A stretch of DNA of 64,000 nt from Cronobacter turicensis z3032 (GTDB lineage Bacteria; Pseudomonadota; Gammaproteobacteria; Enterobacterales; Enterobacteriaceae). The notes beneath the pieces were generated by a model, which saw nothing but the letters and a program-made list of their open reading frames with translations, ran no database searches and had not been told where the DNA came from. The position numbers and the translations under genes are program-made. The number at the start of each line of letters is the position of its first letter. Position 1 is the first letter of the stretch. The stretch lies in the NCBI GenBank assembly GCA_000027065.2, contig FN543093.2, positions 1,368,074 to 1,432,073 on the forward strand. The letters run 5' to 3'. Below, one piece after another: positions 38,141 through 47,542 of this stretch.

Positions 38141-38164
38141 AAAAGCAGGAAACCTTTAAAAACC

Positions 38165-38310
38165 GCTACAGAGTAGTACCAGTAATCGAGGCGTTCAGTG
38201 CGAGACAAGGCGGCAACTGAGCGCATCCCCAGGAGCATAGTGTCCTATGTGACTGGGGTAAGCGAAGGCAGCCAACGATGTCGCAGCCTGAACGAAGAAG
38301 ATTAATGGCA
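38165..38310. repeat. ERIC-like element between sdhB and sucA
   Basis: The segment contains both ERIC hallmarks, GAGCGCATCCCCAGGAGC and ATGTGACTGGGGTAAGCG, arranged around a central hairpin (CCCCAG 38227-38232 with CTGGGG 38253-38258, enclosing CATAG-TGTC-CTATG). Outer ends CGTTCAG and CTGAACG also pair. Total length is near the classical ERIC size. The boundaries given are approximate. ERICs are non-autonomous repeats of enterobacteria; this one sits inside the sdh-suc transcript and could affect sucA expression. Confidence 0.75.
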
Positions 38311-38435
38311 GTTTTTAAAGGTTCCTTCGCGGGCCCCACTAAGAAGAGCTCGCAAGTGAACCCTGGTACGTGCGCGTAGCTGCGTACGTTGTAGTTATCC
38401 ACGGCGAAATAAGCAGACATGCTTAAGGGATCACG

Positions 38436-41243
38436 ATGCAGAACGGCGCAATGAAAGCCTGGCTGGACTCTTCTTACCTCTCTGGCTCTAACCAGACCTG
38501 GATAGAACAGCTCTATGAAGACTTCTTAACCGATCCTGATTCAGTGGACGCCCACTGGCGCTCTATGTTCCAGCAACTGCCTGGCACCGGCGCGAAACCG
38601 GATCAATTCCATTCAACAACGCGTGATTATTTCCGTCGTCTGGCGAAGGATGCCTCACGTTACTCTTCCTCGATTTCCGACCCTGACACGAATGCGAAGC
38701 AGGTTAAAGTCCTGCAGCTTATTAACGCCTATCGCTTCCGTGGCCACCAGCATGCGAATCTCGATCCGCTGGGCCTGTGGCAACAGGAGCACGTCGCGGA
38801 TCTGGATCCTGCGTTCCACGATCTGACCGAAGCCGACTTCCAGGAAACCTTTAACGTAGGCTCTTTTGCGCTTGGCAAAGAGACCATGAAGCTCGGCGAT
38901 CTCATCGAGGCGCTTAAGCAGACTTACTGCGGCTCCATCGGTGCGGAATACATGCATATCACCTCGACGGAAGAGAAACGCTGGATCCAGCAGCGTATCG
39001 AATCGGTCGCGGGCCACGCGGGCTTTAGCGTGGACGAGAAAAAACGCTTCTTAAGCGAGCTGACCGCCGCTGAAGGCCTGGAGCGTTATCTGGGCGCGAA
39101 ATTCCCGGGCGCGAAACGCTTCTCGCTGGAAGGCGGCGATGCGTTAATCCCGATGCTCAAAGAGATGATCCGCCATGCCGGTAAGAGCGGCACGCGTGAA
39201 GTGGTGCTGGGTATGGCGCACCGCGGTCGTCTGAACGTTCTCATCAACGTGCTGGGTAAAAAACCGCAGGATCTGTTTGACGAATTCGCCGGCAAACATA
39301 AAGAACACCTCGGCACCGGCGACGTGAAATATCACATGGGCTTCTCTTCGGATATCGAAACCGAAGGCGGCCTGGTCCACCTGGCGCTGGCGTTTAACCC
39401 GTCGCACCTGGAGATTGTCAGCCCGGTGGTGATGGGCTCGGTGCGCGCGCGCCTCGACCGTCTGGACGAGCCGAGCAGCAACAAAGTGCTGCCGATCACC
39501 ATTCATGGCGACGCGGCTGTCGCAGGGCAGGGCGTGGTTCAGGAAACCCTGAACATGTCCAAAGCGCGCGGTTACGAAGTGGGCGGTACGGTCCGTATCG
39601 TTATCAACAACCAGGTAGGCTTCACCACCTCCAACCCGCTTGATGCCCGTTCTACCCCGTACTGCACCGACATCGGCAAAATGGTGATGGCGCCGATTTT
39701 CCACGTCAATGCGGACGACCCGGAAGCGGTCGCGTTCGTGACCCGCCTGGCGCTTGATTTCCGTAATACGTTTAAACGCGACGTGTTCATCGACCTGGTG
39801 TGCTACCGCCGTCACGGCCATAACGAAGCCGACGAGCCGAGCGCGACCCAGCCGCTGATGTACCAGAAAATCAAAAAACATCCGACCCCGCGCAAACTCT
39901 ACGCTGACAAGCTGGAGCAGGAAGGCGTGGCGAAGCTTGAAGACGCGACCGAAATGGTCAATCTCTACCGCGACGCGCTGGATGCCGGCGAGTGCGTGGT
40001 GAAAGAGTGGCGTCCGATGAATATGCACTCCTTTACCTGGTCGCCGTACCTCAACCACGAATGGGACGAAAGCTACCCCAATAAAGTGGAGATGAAGCGT
40101 CTGCAGGAGCTGGCGAAGCGCATCAGCAATGTGCCGGACGGCATCGAGATGCAGTCGCGCGTGGCGAAAATCTACGGCGACCGTCAGTTGATGGCGAACG
40201 GCGAGAAACCGTTCGACTGGGGCGGCGCGGAAACGCTGGCCTACGCAACGCTTGTCGATGAAGGCATTCCGGTGCGCCTGTCCGGCGAAGACTCCGGCCG
40301 TGGCACCTTCTTCCACCGTCACGCCGTAGTGCATAACCAGGCTAACGGTTCTACCTGGGTGCCGCTGCAACACATTCATAACGGTCAGGGCCCGTTCAAA
40401 GTCTGGGACTCCGTGCTTTCTGAAGAAGCGGTGCTGGCGTTCGAATATGGCTATGCGACCGCCGAGCCGCGCACGCTGACCATCTGGGAAGCGCAGTTCG
40501 GCGACTTCGCCAACGGCGCGCAGGTGGTTATCGACCAGTTCATCAGCTCCGGCGAGCAGAAATGGGGCCGTATGTGCGGTCTGGTGATGCTGCTGCCGCA
40601 CGGCTACGAAGGCCAGGGCCCGGAGCACTCCTCCGCGCGTCTGGAGCGTTATCTGCAACTCTGCGCTGAGCAGAACATGCAGGTCTGCGTGCCGTCAACG
40701 CCTGCGCAGGTTTACCATATGCTGCGTCGTCAGGCGCTGCGCGGTATGCGCCGTCCGCTGGTGGTCATGTCGCCGAAATCGCTGCTGCGTCATCCGCTGG
40801 CGGTGTCTACGCTTGATGAACTGGCTAACGGCGCCTTCCAGCCTGCTATCGGCGAAGTCGATGAACTCGATCCGCAGGGCGTGAAACGCGTCGTGCTCTG
40901 TGCTGGCAAGGTGTATTACGACCTGCTGGAACAGCGTCGCAAGAATGATCAGAAGGATGTGGCGATTGTCCGTATCGAACAGCTCTACCCGTTCCCGCAC
41001 CACGCGGTGCAGGAAGCGCTGAAGCCGTTCGCGCACGTGCATGATTTCGTCTGGTGCCAGGAAGAGCCGCTCAACCAGGGCGCCTGGTATTGCAGCCAGC
41101 ACCACCTTCGTGAAGTGATTCCGTTTGGTTCTGCATTACGTTATGCAGGCCGCCCGGCCTCCGCCTCGCCGGCGGTAGGGTATATGTCCGTTCACCAGAA
41201 ACAGCAACAAGATCTGGTTAATGACGCGCTGAACGTCAATTAA
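38436..41243 (+). CDS. sucA: 2-oxoglutarate dehydrogenase E1 component
   Basis: SucA is the thiamine-diphosphate-dependent decarboxylase of the oxoglutarate dehydrogenase complex. The 935-residue product (E. coli 933) has MAHRGRLNVLINVLGK, the ThDP/Mg motif region IHGDAAVAGQGVVQETLNMS through INNQVGFTT, and the C-terminal transketolase-like half with LSGEDSGRGTFFHRHAV and HGYEGQGPEHSSARLERYLQ. A weak AAGGGATC ribosome-binding site precedes it. sucB follows after 14 bases. Confidence 0.98.
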   Translation: MQNGAMKAWLDSSYLSGSNQTWIEQLYEDFLTDPDSVDAHWRSMFQQLPGTGAKPDQFHSTTRDYFRRLAKDASRYSSSISDPDTNAKQVKVLQLINAYRFRGHQHANLDPLGLWQQEHVADLDPAFHDLTEADFQETFNVGSFALGKETMKLGDLIEALKQTYCGSIGAEYMHITSTEEKRWIQQRIESVAGHAGFSVDEKKRFLSELTAAEGLERYLGAKFPGAKRFSLEGGDALIPMLKEMIRHAGKSGTREVVLGMAHRGRLNVLINVLGKKPQDLFDEFAGKHKEHLGTGDVKYHMGFSSDIETEGGLVHLALAFNPSHLEIVSPVVMGSVRARLDRLDEPSSNKVLPITIHGDAAVAGQGVVQETLNMSKARGYEVGGTVRIVINNQVGFTTSNPLDARSTPYCTDIGKMVMAPIFHVNADDPEAVAFVTRLALDFRNTFKRDVFIDLVCYRRHGHNEADEPSATQPLMYQKIKKHPTPRKLYADKLEQEGVAKLEDATEMVNLYRDALDAGECVVKEWRPMNMHSFTWSPYLNHEWDESYPNKVEMKRLQELAKRISNVPDGIEMQSRVAKIYGDRQLMANGEKPFDWGGAETLAYATLVDEGIPVRLSGEDSGRGTFFHRHAVVHNQANGSTWVPLQHIHNGQGPFKVWDSVLSEEAVLAFEYGYATAEPRTLTIWEAQFGDFANGAQVVIDQFISSGEQKWGRMCGLVMLLPHGYEGQGPEHSSARLERYLQLCAEQNMQVCVPSTPAQVYHMLRRQALRGMRRPLVVMSPKSLLRHPLAVSTLDELANGAFQPAIGEVDELDPQGVKRVVLCAGKVYYDLLEQRRKNDQKDVAIVRIEQLYPFPHHAVQEALKPFAHVHDFVWCQEEPLNQGAWYCSQHHLREVIPFGSALRYAGRPASASPAVGYMSVHQKQQQDLVNDALNVN

Positions 41244-41257
41244 TTAAAGGATAAATA

Positions 41258-42478
41258 ATGAGTAGCGTAGATATTCTTGTTCCCGACCTGCCTGAATCCG
41301 TTGCTGACGCAACCGTCGCCACCTGGCGCAAAAAGCCGGGCGACGCGGTGAAACGTGATGAAGTGCTGGTAGAAATCGAAACTGACAAAGTGGTACTGGA
41401 AGTACCGGCGTCGGCTGACGGCGTGCTGGATGCGGTACTGGAAGACGAAGGCAGCACCGTAACGTCTCGCCAGATCCTGGGCCGTCTGCGCGAAGGCAAC
41501 AGCGCGGGCAAAGAGAGCAGCGCCAAACCGGAAGCGAAAGAATCGACCCCGGCGCAGCGCCAGCAGGCGTCTCTGGAAGAACAAAATAACGACGCGCTGA
41601 GCCCGGCAATCCGCCGTCTGCTCGCCGAACACAACCTGGATGCGGCCGCCATCAAAGGCACCGGCGTCGGCGGTCGTCTGACCCGTGAAGATGTCGAAAA
41701 ACATCTGGCGAAAGCGAACGGCAGCGAATCTGCCAAAGCCCCGGAACAAGCCGCCGCGCCGCAGCCGCAACTCGGCGCTCGCAGCGAAAAACGCGTGCCG
41801 ATGACCCGCCTGCGCAAACGCGTGGCCGAGCGTCTGCTGGAAGCGAAAAACTCCACCGCGATGCTGACCACGTTCAACGAAGTGAACATGAAGCCGATCA
41901 TGGATCTGCGTAAGCAGTACGGCGACGCCTTCGAAAAACGTCACGGCATCCGTCTGGGCTTTATGTCCTTCTACGTGAAAGCGGTCGTTGAAGCGCTCAA
42001 ACGCTTCCCGGAAGTGAACGCGTCCATCGATGGCGATGACGTGGTTTATCACAACTATTTCGACGTCAGCATGGCGGTCTCCACGCCGCGCGGCCTGGTG
42101 ACCCCGGTTCTGCGCGATGTCGACGTGCTTGGCATGGCGGATATCGAGAAGAAAATTAAAGAGCTGGCCGTGAAAGGCCGTGACGGCAAACTGACCGTTG
42201 AAGACCTGACCGGCGGTAACTTCACCATTACCAACGGCGGCGTTTTCGGCTCGCTGATGTCCACGCCTATCATCAACCCGCCGCAGAGCGCGATCCTTGG
42301 CATGCACGCCATTAAAGATCGCCCGATGGCGGTGGACGGCAAGGTTGAGATCCTGCCGATGATGTACCTGGCGCTCTCTTACGATCACCGTCTGATCGAT
42401 GGCCGTGAATCGGTAGGTTTCCTGGTGACCATTAAAGAGTTGCTGGAAGATCCGACTCGTCTGCTGCTGGACGTGTAG
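41258..42478 (+). CDS. sucB: 2-oxoglutarate dehydrogenase E2 (dihydrolipoyl succinyltransferase)
   Basis: SucB forms the complex core and transfers the succinyl group to CoA. The 406-residue product has a lipoyl domain with K44 in [11 protein letters not shown], a flexible linker rich in Ala, Ser and Pro, an E3-binding domain ([36 protein letters not shown]) and the catalytic domain ending with [12 protein letters not shown], which holds the active-site histidine. Length is one residue more than in E. coli, from the linker. Confidence 0.98.
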   Translation: MSSVDILVPDLPESVADATVATWRKKPGDAVKRDEVLVEIETDKVVLEVPASADGVLDAVLEDEGSTVTSRQILGRLREGNSAGKESSAKPEAKESTPAQRQQASLEEQNNDALSPAIRRLLAEHNLDAAAIKGTGVGGRLTREDVEKHLAKANGSESAKAPEQAAAPQPQLGARSEKRVPMTRLRKRVAERLLEAKNSTAMLTTFNEVNMKPIMDLRKQYGDAFEKRHGIRLGFMSFYVKAVVEALKRFPEVNASIDGDDVVYHNYFDVSMAVSTPRGLVTPVLRDVDVLGMADIEKKIKELAVKGRDGKLTVEDLTGGNFTITNGGVFGSLMSTPIINPPQSAILGMHAIKDRPMAVDGKVEILPMMYLALSYDHRLIDGRESVGFLVTIKELLEDPTRLLLDV

Positions 42479-42485
42479 TTTCACA

Positions 42486-42537
42486 AGGGCGGCCCGTCCG
42501 CCCTCAGGTAGTGTTTATGGTCGCGCCGCGAGGCGCG
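42486..42537 (+). other. Hairpins in the sucB-sucC gap
   Basis: AGGGCGG-CCCGT-CCGCCCT (42486-42504) and CGCGCC-GCGA-GGCGCG (42522-42537) are two stable stems without T tracts. Such intercistronic structures usually mark RNA processing or differential stability within an operon. Confidence 0.5.
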
Positions 42538-42588
42538 GCAATTTCGAACTCCGAGCGTGAATGCGCTTTTTCTTGATGGACTGAAGAG

Positions 42589-43755
42589 ATGAACTTACAC
42601 GAATATCAGGCGAAACAGCTGTTTGCCAGATCAGGCCTGCCGACGCCGGTAGGTTATGCCTGCTCGACTCCGCGTGAAGCAGAAGAAGCCGCCTCTAAAA
42701 TCGGCTCCGGCCCGTGGGTGGTGAAATGCCAGGTGCACGCAGGCGGCCGCGGTAAAGCGGGCGGTGTAAAAGTCGTTAAGAGCAAAGAAGAGATTCGCGC
42801 CTTTGCCGAGCACTGGCTGGGCAAACGCCTGGTGACCTATCAAACGGACGCGAACGGCCAGCCGGTTAACCAGATTCTGGTAGAAGCCGCGACCGATATC
42901 GCCAAAGAACTCTACCTCGGCGCGGTCGTTGACCGCGGCTCCCGTCGCGTGGTGTTTATGGCCTCCACCGAAGGCGGCGTGGAAATCGAAAAAGTGGCGG
43001 AAGAAACCCCGCACCTGATCCACAAAGTCGCCATCGATCCGCTAACCGGCCCAATGCCGTATCAGGGACGCGAGCTGGCCTTTAAACTGGGCCTCGAAGG
43101 GAAACTGGTTCAGCAGTTCACCAAAGTCTTTATGGGGCTGGCCACTATTTTCCTGGAGCGCGACCTGGCGCTTATCGAAATCAACCCGCTGGTGATCACC
43201 TCTCAGGGCGACCTGATCTGCCTCGACGGTAAACTGGGCGCTGACGGCAACGCGCTGTTCCGCCAGCCGGATCTGCGTGAAATGCGCGACCAGTCTCAGG
43301 AAGACCCGCGCGAAGCGCAAGCGGCGCAGTGGGAACTGAACTACGTGGCGCTGGACGGCAACATCGGTTGCATGGTGAACGGCGCGGGCCTCGCGATGGG
43401 CACGATGGATATCGTGAAGCTGCACGGCGGCGAACCGGCGAACTTCCTGGACGTGGGCGGCGGCGCGACCAAAGAGCGCGTGACCGAAGCGTTCAAAATC
43501 ATTCTGTCTGACGACAAAGTGAAAGCCGTACTGGTTAACATCTTCGGCGGCATCGTGCGCTGCGACCTGATTGCCGACGGCATCATCGGCGCGGTGGCGG
43601 AAGTCGGCGTGAACGTCCCGGTTGTCGTGCGTCTGGAAGGCAACAACGCCGAGCTGGGCGCGAAGAAACTGGCCGACAGCGGCCTGAATATTATTGCAGC
43701 GAAAAGTCTGACGGATGCAGCTCAGCAGGTTGTTGCTGCTGTGGAGGGGAAATAA
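42589..43755 (+). CDS. sucC: Succinyl-CoA synthetase beta subunit
   Basis: SucC is the nucleotide-binding subunit of ADP-forming succinyl-CoA synthetase, which makes ATP from succinyl-CoA. The 388-residue product has an ATP-grasp domain ([35 protein letters not shown]) and a C-terminal flavodoxin-like domain with the succinate-binding [16 protein letters not shown]. It ends in TAATG, sharing one base with the sucD start. Confidence 0.98.
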   Translation: MNLHEYQAKQLFARSGLPTPVGYACSTPREAEEAASKIGSGPWVVKCQVHAGGRGKAGGVKVVKSKEEIRAFAEHWLGKRLVTYQTDANGQPVNQILVEAATDIAKELYLGAVVDRGSRRVVFMASTEGGVEIEKVAEETPHLIHKVAIDPLTGPMPYQGRELAFKLGLEGKLVQQFTKVFMGLATIFLERDLALIEINPLVITSQGDLICLDGKLGADGNALFRQPDLREMRDQSQEDPREAQAAQWELNYVALDGNIGCMVNGAGLAMGTMDIVKLHGGEPANFLDVGGGATKERVTEAFKIILSDDKVKAVLVNIFGGIVRCDLIADGIIGAVAEVGVNVPVVVRLEGNNAELGAKKLADSGLNIIAAKSLTDAAQQVVAAVEGK

Positions 43756-44624
43756 TGTCCATTCTGATCGATAAAAACACCAAAGTTATCTGCCAGGGCT
43801 TTACCGGCAGCCAGGGGACATTCCACTCCGAACAGGCAATCGCCTACGGCACCCAGATGGTTGGCGGCGTAACGCCAGGCAAAGGCGGCACCACGCACCT
43901 GGGCCTGCCGGTGTTTAACACCGTGCGCGAAGCGGTAGACGCGACTGGCGCGACCGCCTCGGTTATCTACGTTCCGGCGCCGTTCTGCAAAGACTCCATT
44001 CTGGAAGCGATCGATGCCGGCATTAAGCTCATCATCACCATTACCGAAGGCATCCCGACGCTGGATATGCTGACGGTGAAAGTGAAGCTGGATGAAGCGG
44101 GCGTGCGCATGATTGGTCCGAACTGCCCGGGCGTTATCACCCCAGGCGAGTGTAAAATCGGCATCATGCCGGGCCATATCCACCAGCCTGGTCGCGTGGG
44201 CATCGTTTCCCGCTCCGGCACCCTGACCTACGAAGCGGTTAAACAGACCACCGATTACGGTTTCGGTCAGTCGACCTGCGTGGGTATCGGCGGCGACCCG
44301 ATCCCGGGTTCTAACTTCATCGATATCCTGAAACTGTTCCAGGAAGATCCGCAGACCGAAGCGATCGTCATGATCGGCGAGATCGGCGGCAGCGCGGAAG
44401 AAGAAGCGGCGGCGTATATTAAAGATCACGTCACCAAACCCGTCGTGGGCTACATCGCAGGCGTGACCGCGCCGAAAGGCAAGCGTATGGGCCACGCGGG
44501 CGCGATCATCGCAGGCGGCAAAGGCACGGCGGATGAGAAATTCGCGGCGCTGGAAGCGGCAGGCGTGAAAACCGTACGCAGCCTGGCTGACATCGGCGAC
44601 GCGCTGAAAACCATTCTGAAGTAA
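43755..44624 (+). CDS. sucD: Succinyl-CoA synthetase alpha subunit
   Basis: SucD binds CoA and carries the phosphorylated histidine. The 289-residue product has [19 protein letters not shown] (CoA-binding Rossmann fold), [20 protein letters not shown] and the phosphohistidine motif [10 protein letters not shown] near residue 246. It overlaps sucC by one base and is the last protein gene of the sdhCDAB-sucABCD transcript; a structured 3'UTR follows. Confidence 0.98.
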   Translation: MSILIDKNTKVICQGFTGSQGTFHSEQAIAYGTQMVGGVTPGKGGTTHLGLPVFNTVREAVDATGATASVIYVPAPFCKDSILEAIDAGIKLIITITEGIPTLDMLTVKVKLDEAGVRMIGPNCPGVITPGECKIGIMPGHIHQPGRVGIVSRSGTLTYEAVKQTTDYGFGQSTCVGIGGDPIPGSNFIDILKLFQEDPQTEAIVMIGEIGGSAEEEAAAYIKDHVTKPVVGYIAGVTAPKGKRMGHAGAIIAGGKGTADEKFAALEAAGVKTVRSLADIGDALKTILK

Positions 44625-44707
44625 ACGTCTCGCCTCGTGGGTGTGAGGTAAAACCACCCGATAATAAGATTCGACATGGTTGGCTACCCGCGAGGGTAGC
44701 CTTTTTT
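44625..44707 (+). ncRNA. sdhX: Probable SdhX (RybD) sRNA in the sucD 3'UTR
   Basis: The 83 bases after sucD end in a strong terminator and contain CTCGTGGGTGTGAGGTAAA and ATAATAAGATTCGACATGG, which I recall as conserved parts of SdhX. In E. coli and Salmonella SdhX is released from the end of the sdh-suc mRNA by RNase E and, with Hfq, represses targets such as ackA. The 5' end cannot be set from sequence, so the start given is simply the base after the sucD stop. Confidence 0.6.
44682..44707. terminator. Terminator of sdh-suc, overlapping the mngR stop
   Basis: GGCTACCC-GCGA-GGGTAGCC is followed by six T residues. The mngR stop codon, on the other strand, lies at 44706-44708, so the stem forms the immediate 3' end of both transcripts. 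Confidence 0.9.
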
Positions 44708-45440
44708 ATTGCCTGCGGCGCGCCACCAGCGTGAACTGATAGTCGTCGCTTTTAAAGACGTTGCGGCTGTATTCAAACACCTGGCCGTCGCGCAGATAAC
44801 CTAATGAGCGCTTCTCAAGCGTCGGTTGCGCCGGGTCGAGACCGAGCGCCTGCACCACTTCAGCATCGGGCATGACCGGCAGGATCTCCTGTTCGCTGCG
44901 ATCGATGACGCGTTTTTTCACCTGCTCGATATAGTGATATTTCGACTGTTCCATCACCTCCCAGGTGAGATCGGCAAAAAGCCGCACCGGCATCCAGGTT
45001 TCCTCCAGAATCACCGGCTTTTGCTTAATAAAGCGCACCCGTTTGACATGCCACACTTTATCGGCCGTGGAGAGCTGCAGCCGCGCGGCCAGCGCTTCGT
45101 CGGGCCTGATAACCTCAAACAGCAGCACTTCGCTTCGGGTTTCCACCTGTCTGTCCGCGAGCTTTTCCTGAAAGCCGGTGAGCTGATAGATGTCGTAGCG
45201 CACGCGTTCTTCTCTTACATAGGTGCCGCTGCCCTGAACGCTCTCCACGATCTGCTCGCCGGTGAGTTGTTTTAACGCCTGGCGCACCGTCACGCGGCTG
45301 ACGCCGAACTGCGCCTGTAAAGCGGATTCCGTCGGCAGCGCGTCGCCGGGTTTCAGCACGCCTTCGCTAATTTGCTGGCGCAGGGTATCGGCTATCTGGC
45401 GGTATTTGGGTTTGGCGGCCACAACGTCTCCTGGGTTCAC
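44706..45440 (-). CDS. mngR: MngR, GntR/HutC-family repressor of mannosylglycerate genes
   Basis: MngR (FarR) represses mngAB and its own gene; the inducer is thought to be the phosphorylated 2-O-mannosylglycerate. The 244-residue product has a GntR winged helix (residues about 10-75: YRQIADTLRQQISEGVLKPGDALPTESALQAQFGVSRVTVRQALKQL) and a UTRA ligand-binding domain (about 95-235). It is divergent from mngA across about 160 bases. E. coli MngR is about 240 residues. Confidence 0.92.
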   Translation of the reverse strand: MNPGDVVAAKPKYRQIADTLRQQISEGVLKPGDALPTESALQAQFGVSRVTVRQALKQLTGEQIVESVQGSGTYVREERVRYDIYQLTGFQEKLADRQVETRSEVLLFEVIRPDEALAARLQLSTADKVWHVKRVRFIKQKPVILEETWMPVRLFADLTWEVMEQSKYHYIEQVKKRVIDRSEQEILPVMPDAEVVQALGLDPAQPTLEKRSLGYLRDGQVFEYSRNVFKSDDYQFTLVARRRQ

Positions 45441-45489
45441 GGTCCTGGTGTTTTCTGATTATGCCCGTAATGTATTATCTGTAAATAAA

Positions 45490-45507
45490 ACAAATTTAGT
45501 ACAAATT
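45490..45507. promoter_or_regulatory. Candidate MngR operator (direct repeat)
   Basis: ACAAATT occurs at 45490-45496 and again at 45501-45507, 11 bases apart, about one helical turn, within the AT-rich mngR-mngA divergent region. It is a plausible operator; there is no binding evidence. Confidence 0.35.
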
Positions 45508-45601
45508 ATTGAGGATATGAAAATGATCTCATAAAAGTGTGGTTATCGCTGGCAGGATCCTGAGTCTCGCTGGCGGAGGCTGGCGTCATTTCATGGAGGT
45601 A

Positions 45602-47518
45602 ATGATGAATCTCAGGACATTAACCGATCCGGCGCTGATCCAAATCCATGCGCCGTTTACCAGCCGCGATGAGGCGATCGCCGTACTCGCCGGGCGGCTG
45701 GAGGCGCAGGGCCAGCTTTATGACAAAAGCGCCTTTATTGACGAAGTACTGCGTCGCGACGCGCTGGGGCCGACGGCGCTCGGCGAAGGCCTGGCGGTGC
45801 CGCACGGCAAATGCGCGGCGGTCAGGGAGGCGGCGTTTGCCGTGGCGACGCTGCGTGAGCCTATTGCCTGGCAGGGTGTGGAGGGCGATGAGCCGGTACG
45901 GCTGATTTTCCTGTTGGCGATCCCGGCGGCGCAATCGGGCACGACGCATATTCAGCTGCTGACGGAGCTGACCACGCTGCTGGTGGACGACGCGGTGCGC
46001 GAAGCGGCGATAAACGCGGCATCGCCAGAAGCGCTACTGGCCATTCTCGAACAACGCCCGATGCCGCACCCGGCTGCGCCTGCGTCTGGCGATCAGCCCG
46101 TTGTGGTCTGTGTGACCGCGTGTCCGGCGGGGATCGCGCACACTTATATGGCGGCGGAGTATCTGGAGCGCGCAGGGCTACGGCTTGGCATCACCGTCTG
46201 TGTAGAAAAGCAGGGCGCGAACGGAATCGAAGGGCGGCTGACTGCGGCGCAAATCGCCGCGGCGCAGGGTGTGATTTTCGCGGCCGATGTCGCGGTGAAA
46301 GAGGCGGAGCGTTTCGCCGGGCTGCCGGTGCTCAGCGTGCCCGTCGCGACCCCCATTAAACAGGCGGAAAGCCTGCTGCGTCAGGCGCTGGCGCAACAAT
46401 CCTCCGGCAACCCGCAAACCCTTGCGGCGGGCATCGGTACGCGGTGGAAAACCGCGATTAAGCAGGCGCTGCTGAACGGTATTTCGTTTGCGGTGCCGCT
46501 GATTGTCGCGGGCGGCACGTTGCTCGCGGTCGCGGTACTGCTGGCGCAACTACTGGATCTCCAGCCGCTGTTTGAACAGGAGAATTCCTGGCTGTGGCTG
46601 TGGCGCAAACTTGGCGGCGGGCTGCTCGGCACGCTGATGTTGCCGGTGCTGGCGGCGTACACCGCCTTTTCCCTTGCCGATAAACCCGCGCTGGCGCCGG
46701 GGTTCGCCGCGGGGCTTGCCGCCAATATGATTGGCGCCGGGTTTATCGGCGCAGTCGCAGGCGGTCTGCTCGCCGGTGGACTGATGCGCCTGATGAAAAC
46801 GTATCTGCGGCTTAACAGCCGGTTTAACGGCTTTCTCACGTTTTACCTCTACCCGGTGCTGGGCACGCTTGCGACGGGCAGCCTGATGCTGTTTGTCATC
46901 GGCGAGCCGGTCGCCTGGGTTAACAACGCGCTGACCGCCTGGCTGAATGGCCTTTCCGGCTCTAACGCGCTGCTGCTCGGCGCCGTCATCGGCTTTATGT
47001 GTTCATTCGATTTGGGCGGCCCGGTGAACAAAGCCGCGTATGCGTTTTGTCTGGGCGCGATGGCGAACGGCGTGCTCGCGCCTTATGCGGTTTTCGCCTC
47101 GGTGAAGATGGTGTCCGCCTTTACCGTAACGGCATCCACGCTGCTGGCGCCTGGCCTCTTTAAAACCTTTGAGAAAGATCTCGGCAAATCCACCTGGCTG
47201 CTGGGCCTGGCGGGCATTACCGAAGGCGCTATCCCGATGGCGATTGAAGATCCGCTGCGGGTTATCGGCGCGTTTGTCACCGGTTCAGTGGTGACGGGCG
47301 CTATCGTCGGTAGCCTGCATATCGGGCTTGCCACGCCGGGCGCGGGAATTTTCTCGCTGTTTCTGCTTAGCGATGGCGGGCTGGGGCGCTTTATCGCCGC
47401 GGGCGGCTGGTTCGGCGCGGCGCTTATCGGTAGCGCCATCTCAACGCTCGTTTTGATCTTCTGGCGTCGCCACGCCATTAAGGCAGGCCGCTATGTTCCC
47501 GATGTCACCTTGCCGTAA
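45602..47518 (+). CDS. mngA: MngA, 2-O-mannosylglycerate PTS EIIABC permease
   Basis: MngA imports and phosphorylates 2-O-alpha-mannosyl-D-glycerate. From this start the 638-residue product has a IIA domain with H68 in AVPHGK, a IIB domain with C174 in CVTACPAGIAHTYMAAEYLE and a IIC membrane domain from about residue 280, in the order A-B-C of the fructose-type PTS. The frame extends 21 codons upstream; GGAGGT at 45595-45600 favours a start among the ATG codons at 45593, 45602 or 45605, and MMNLRTL matches the family. mngB follows after 24 bases. Confidence 0.93.
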   Translation: MMNLRTLTDPALIQIHAPFTSRDEAIAVLAGRLEAQGQLYDKSAFIDEVLRRDALGPTALGEGLAVPHGKCAAVREAAFAVATLREPIAWQGVEGDEPVRLIFLLAIPAAQSGTTHIQLLTELTTLLVDDAVREAAINAASPEALLAILEQRPMPHPAAPASGDQPVVVCVTACPAGIAHTYMAAEYLERAGLRLGITVCVEKQGANGIEGRLTAAQIAAAQGVIFAADVAVKEAERFAGLPVLSVPVATPIKQAESLLRQALAQQSSGNPQTLAAGIGTRWKTAIKQALLNGISFAVPLIVAGGTLLAVAVLLAQLLDLQPLFEQENSWLWLWRKLGGGLLGTLMLPVLAAYTAFSLADKPALAPGFAAGLAANMIGAGFIGAVAGGLLAGGLMRLMKTYLRLNSRFNGFLTFYLYPVLGTLATGSLMLFVIGEPVAWVNNALTAWLNGLSGSNALLLGAVIGFMCSFDLGGPVNKAAYAFCLGAMANGVLAPYAVFASVKMVSAFTVTASTLLAPGLFKTFEKDLGKSTWLLGLAGITEGAIPMAIEDPLRVIGAFVTGSVVTGAIVGSLHIGLATPGAGIFSLFLLSDGGLGRFIAAGGWFGAALIGSAISTLVLIFWRRHAIKAGRYVPDVTLP

Positions 47519-47542
47519 GTATTCACTTCTCAGGACGCCATC

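Noticed and set aside
39144..40658. 504-codon open frame antisense to sucA
   Set aside because: Complement of a highly conserved gene, product unlike any protein family I know.
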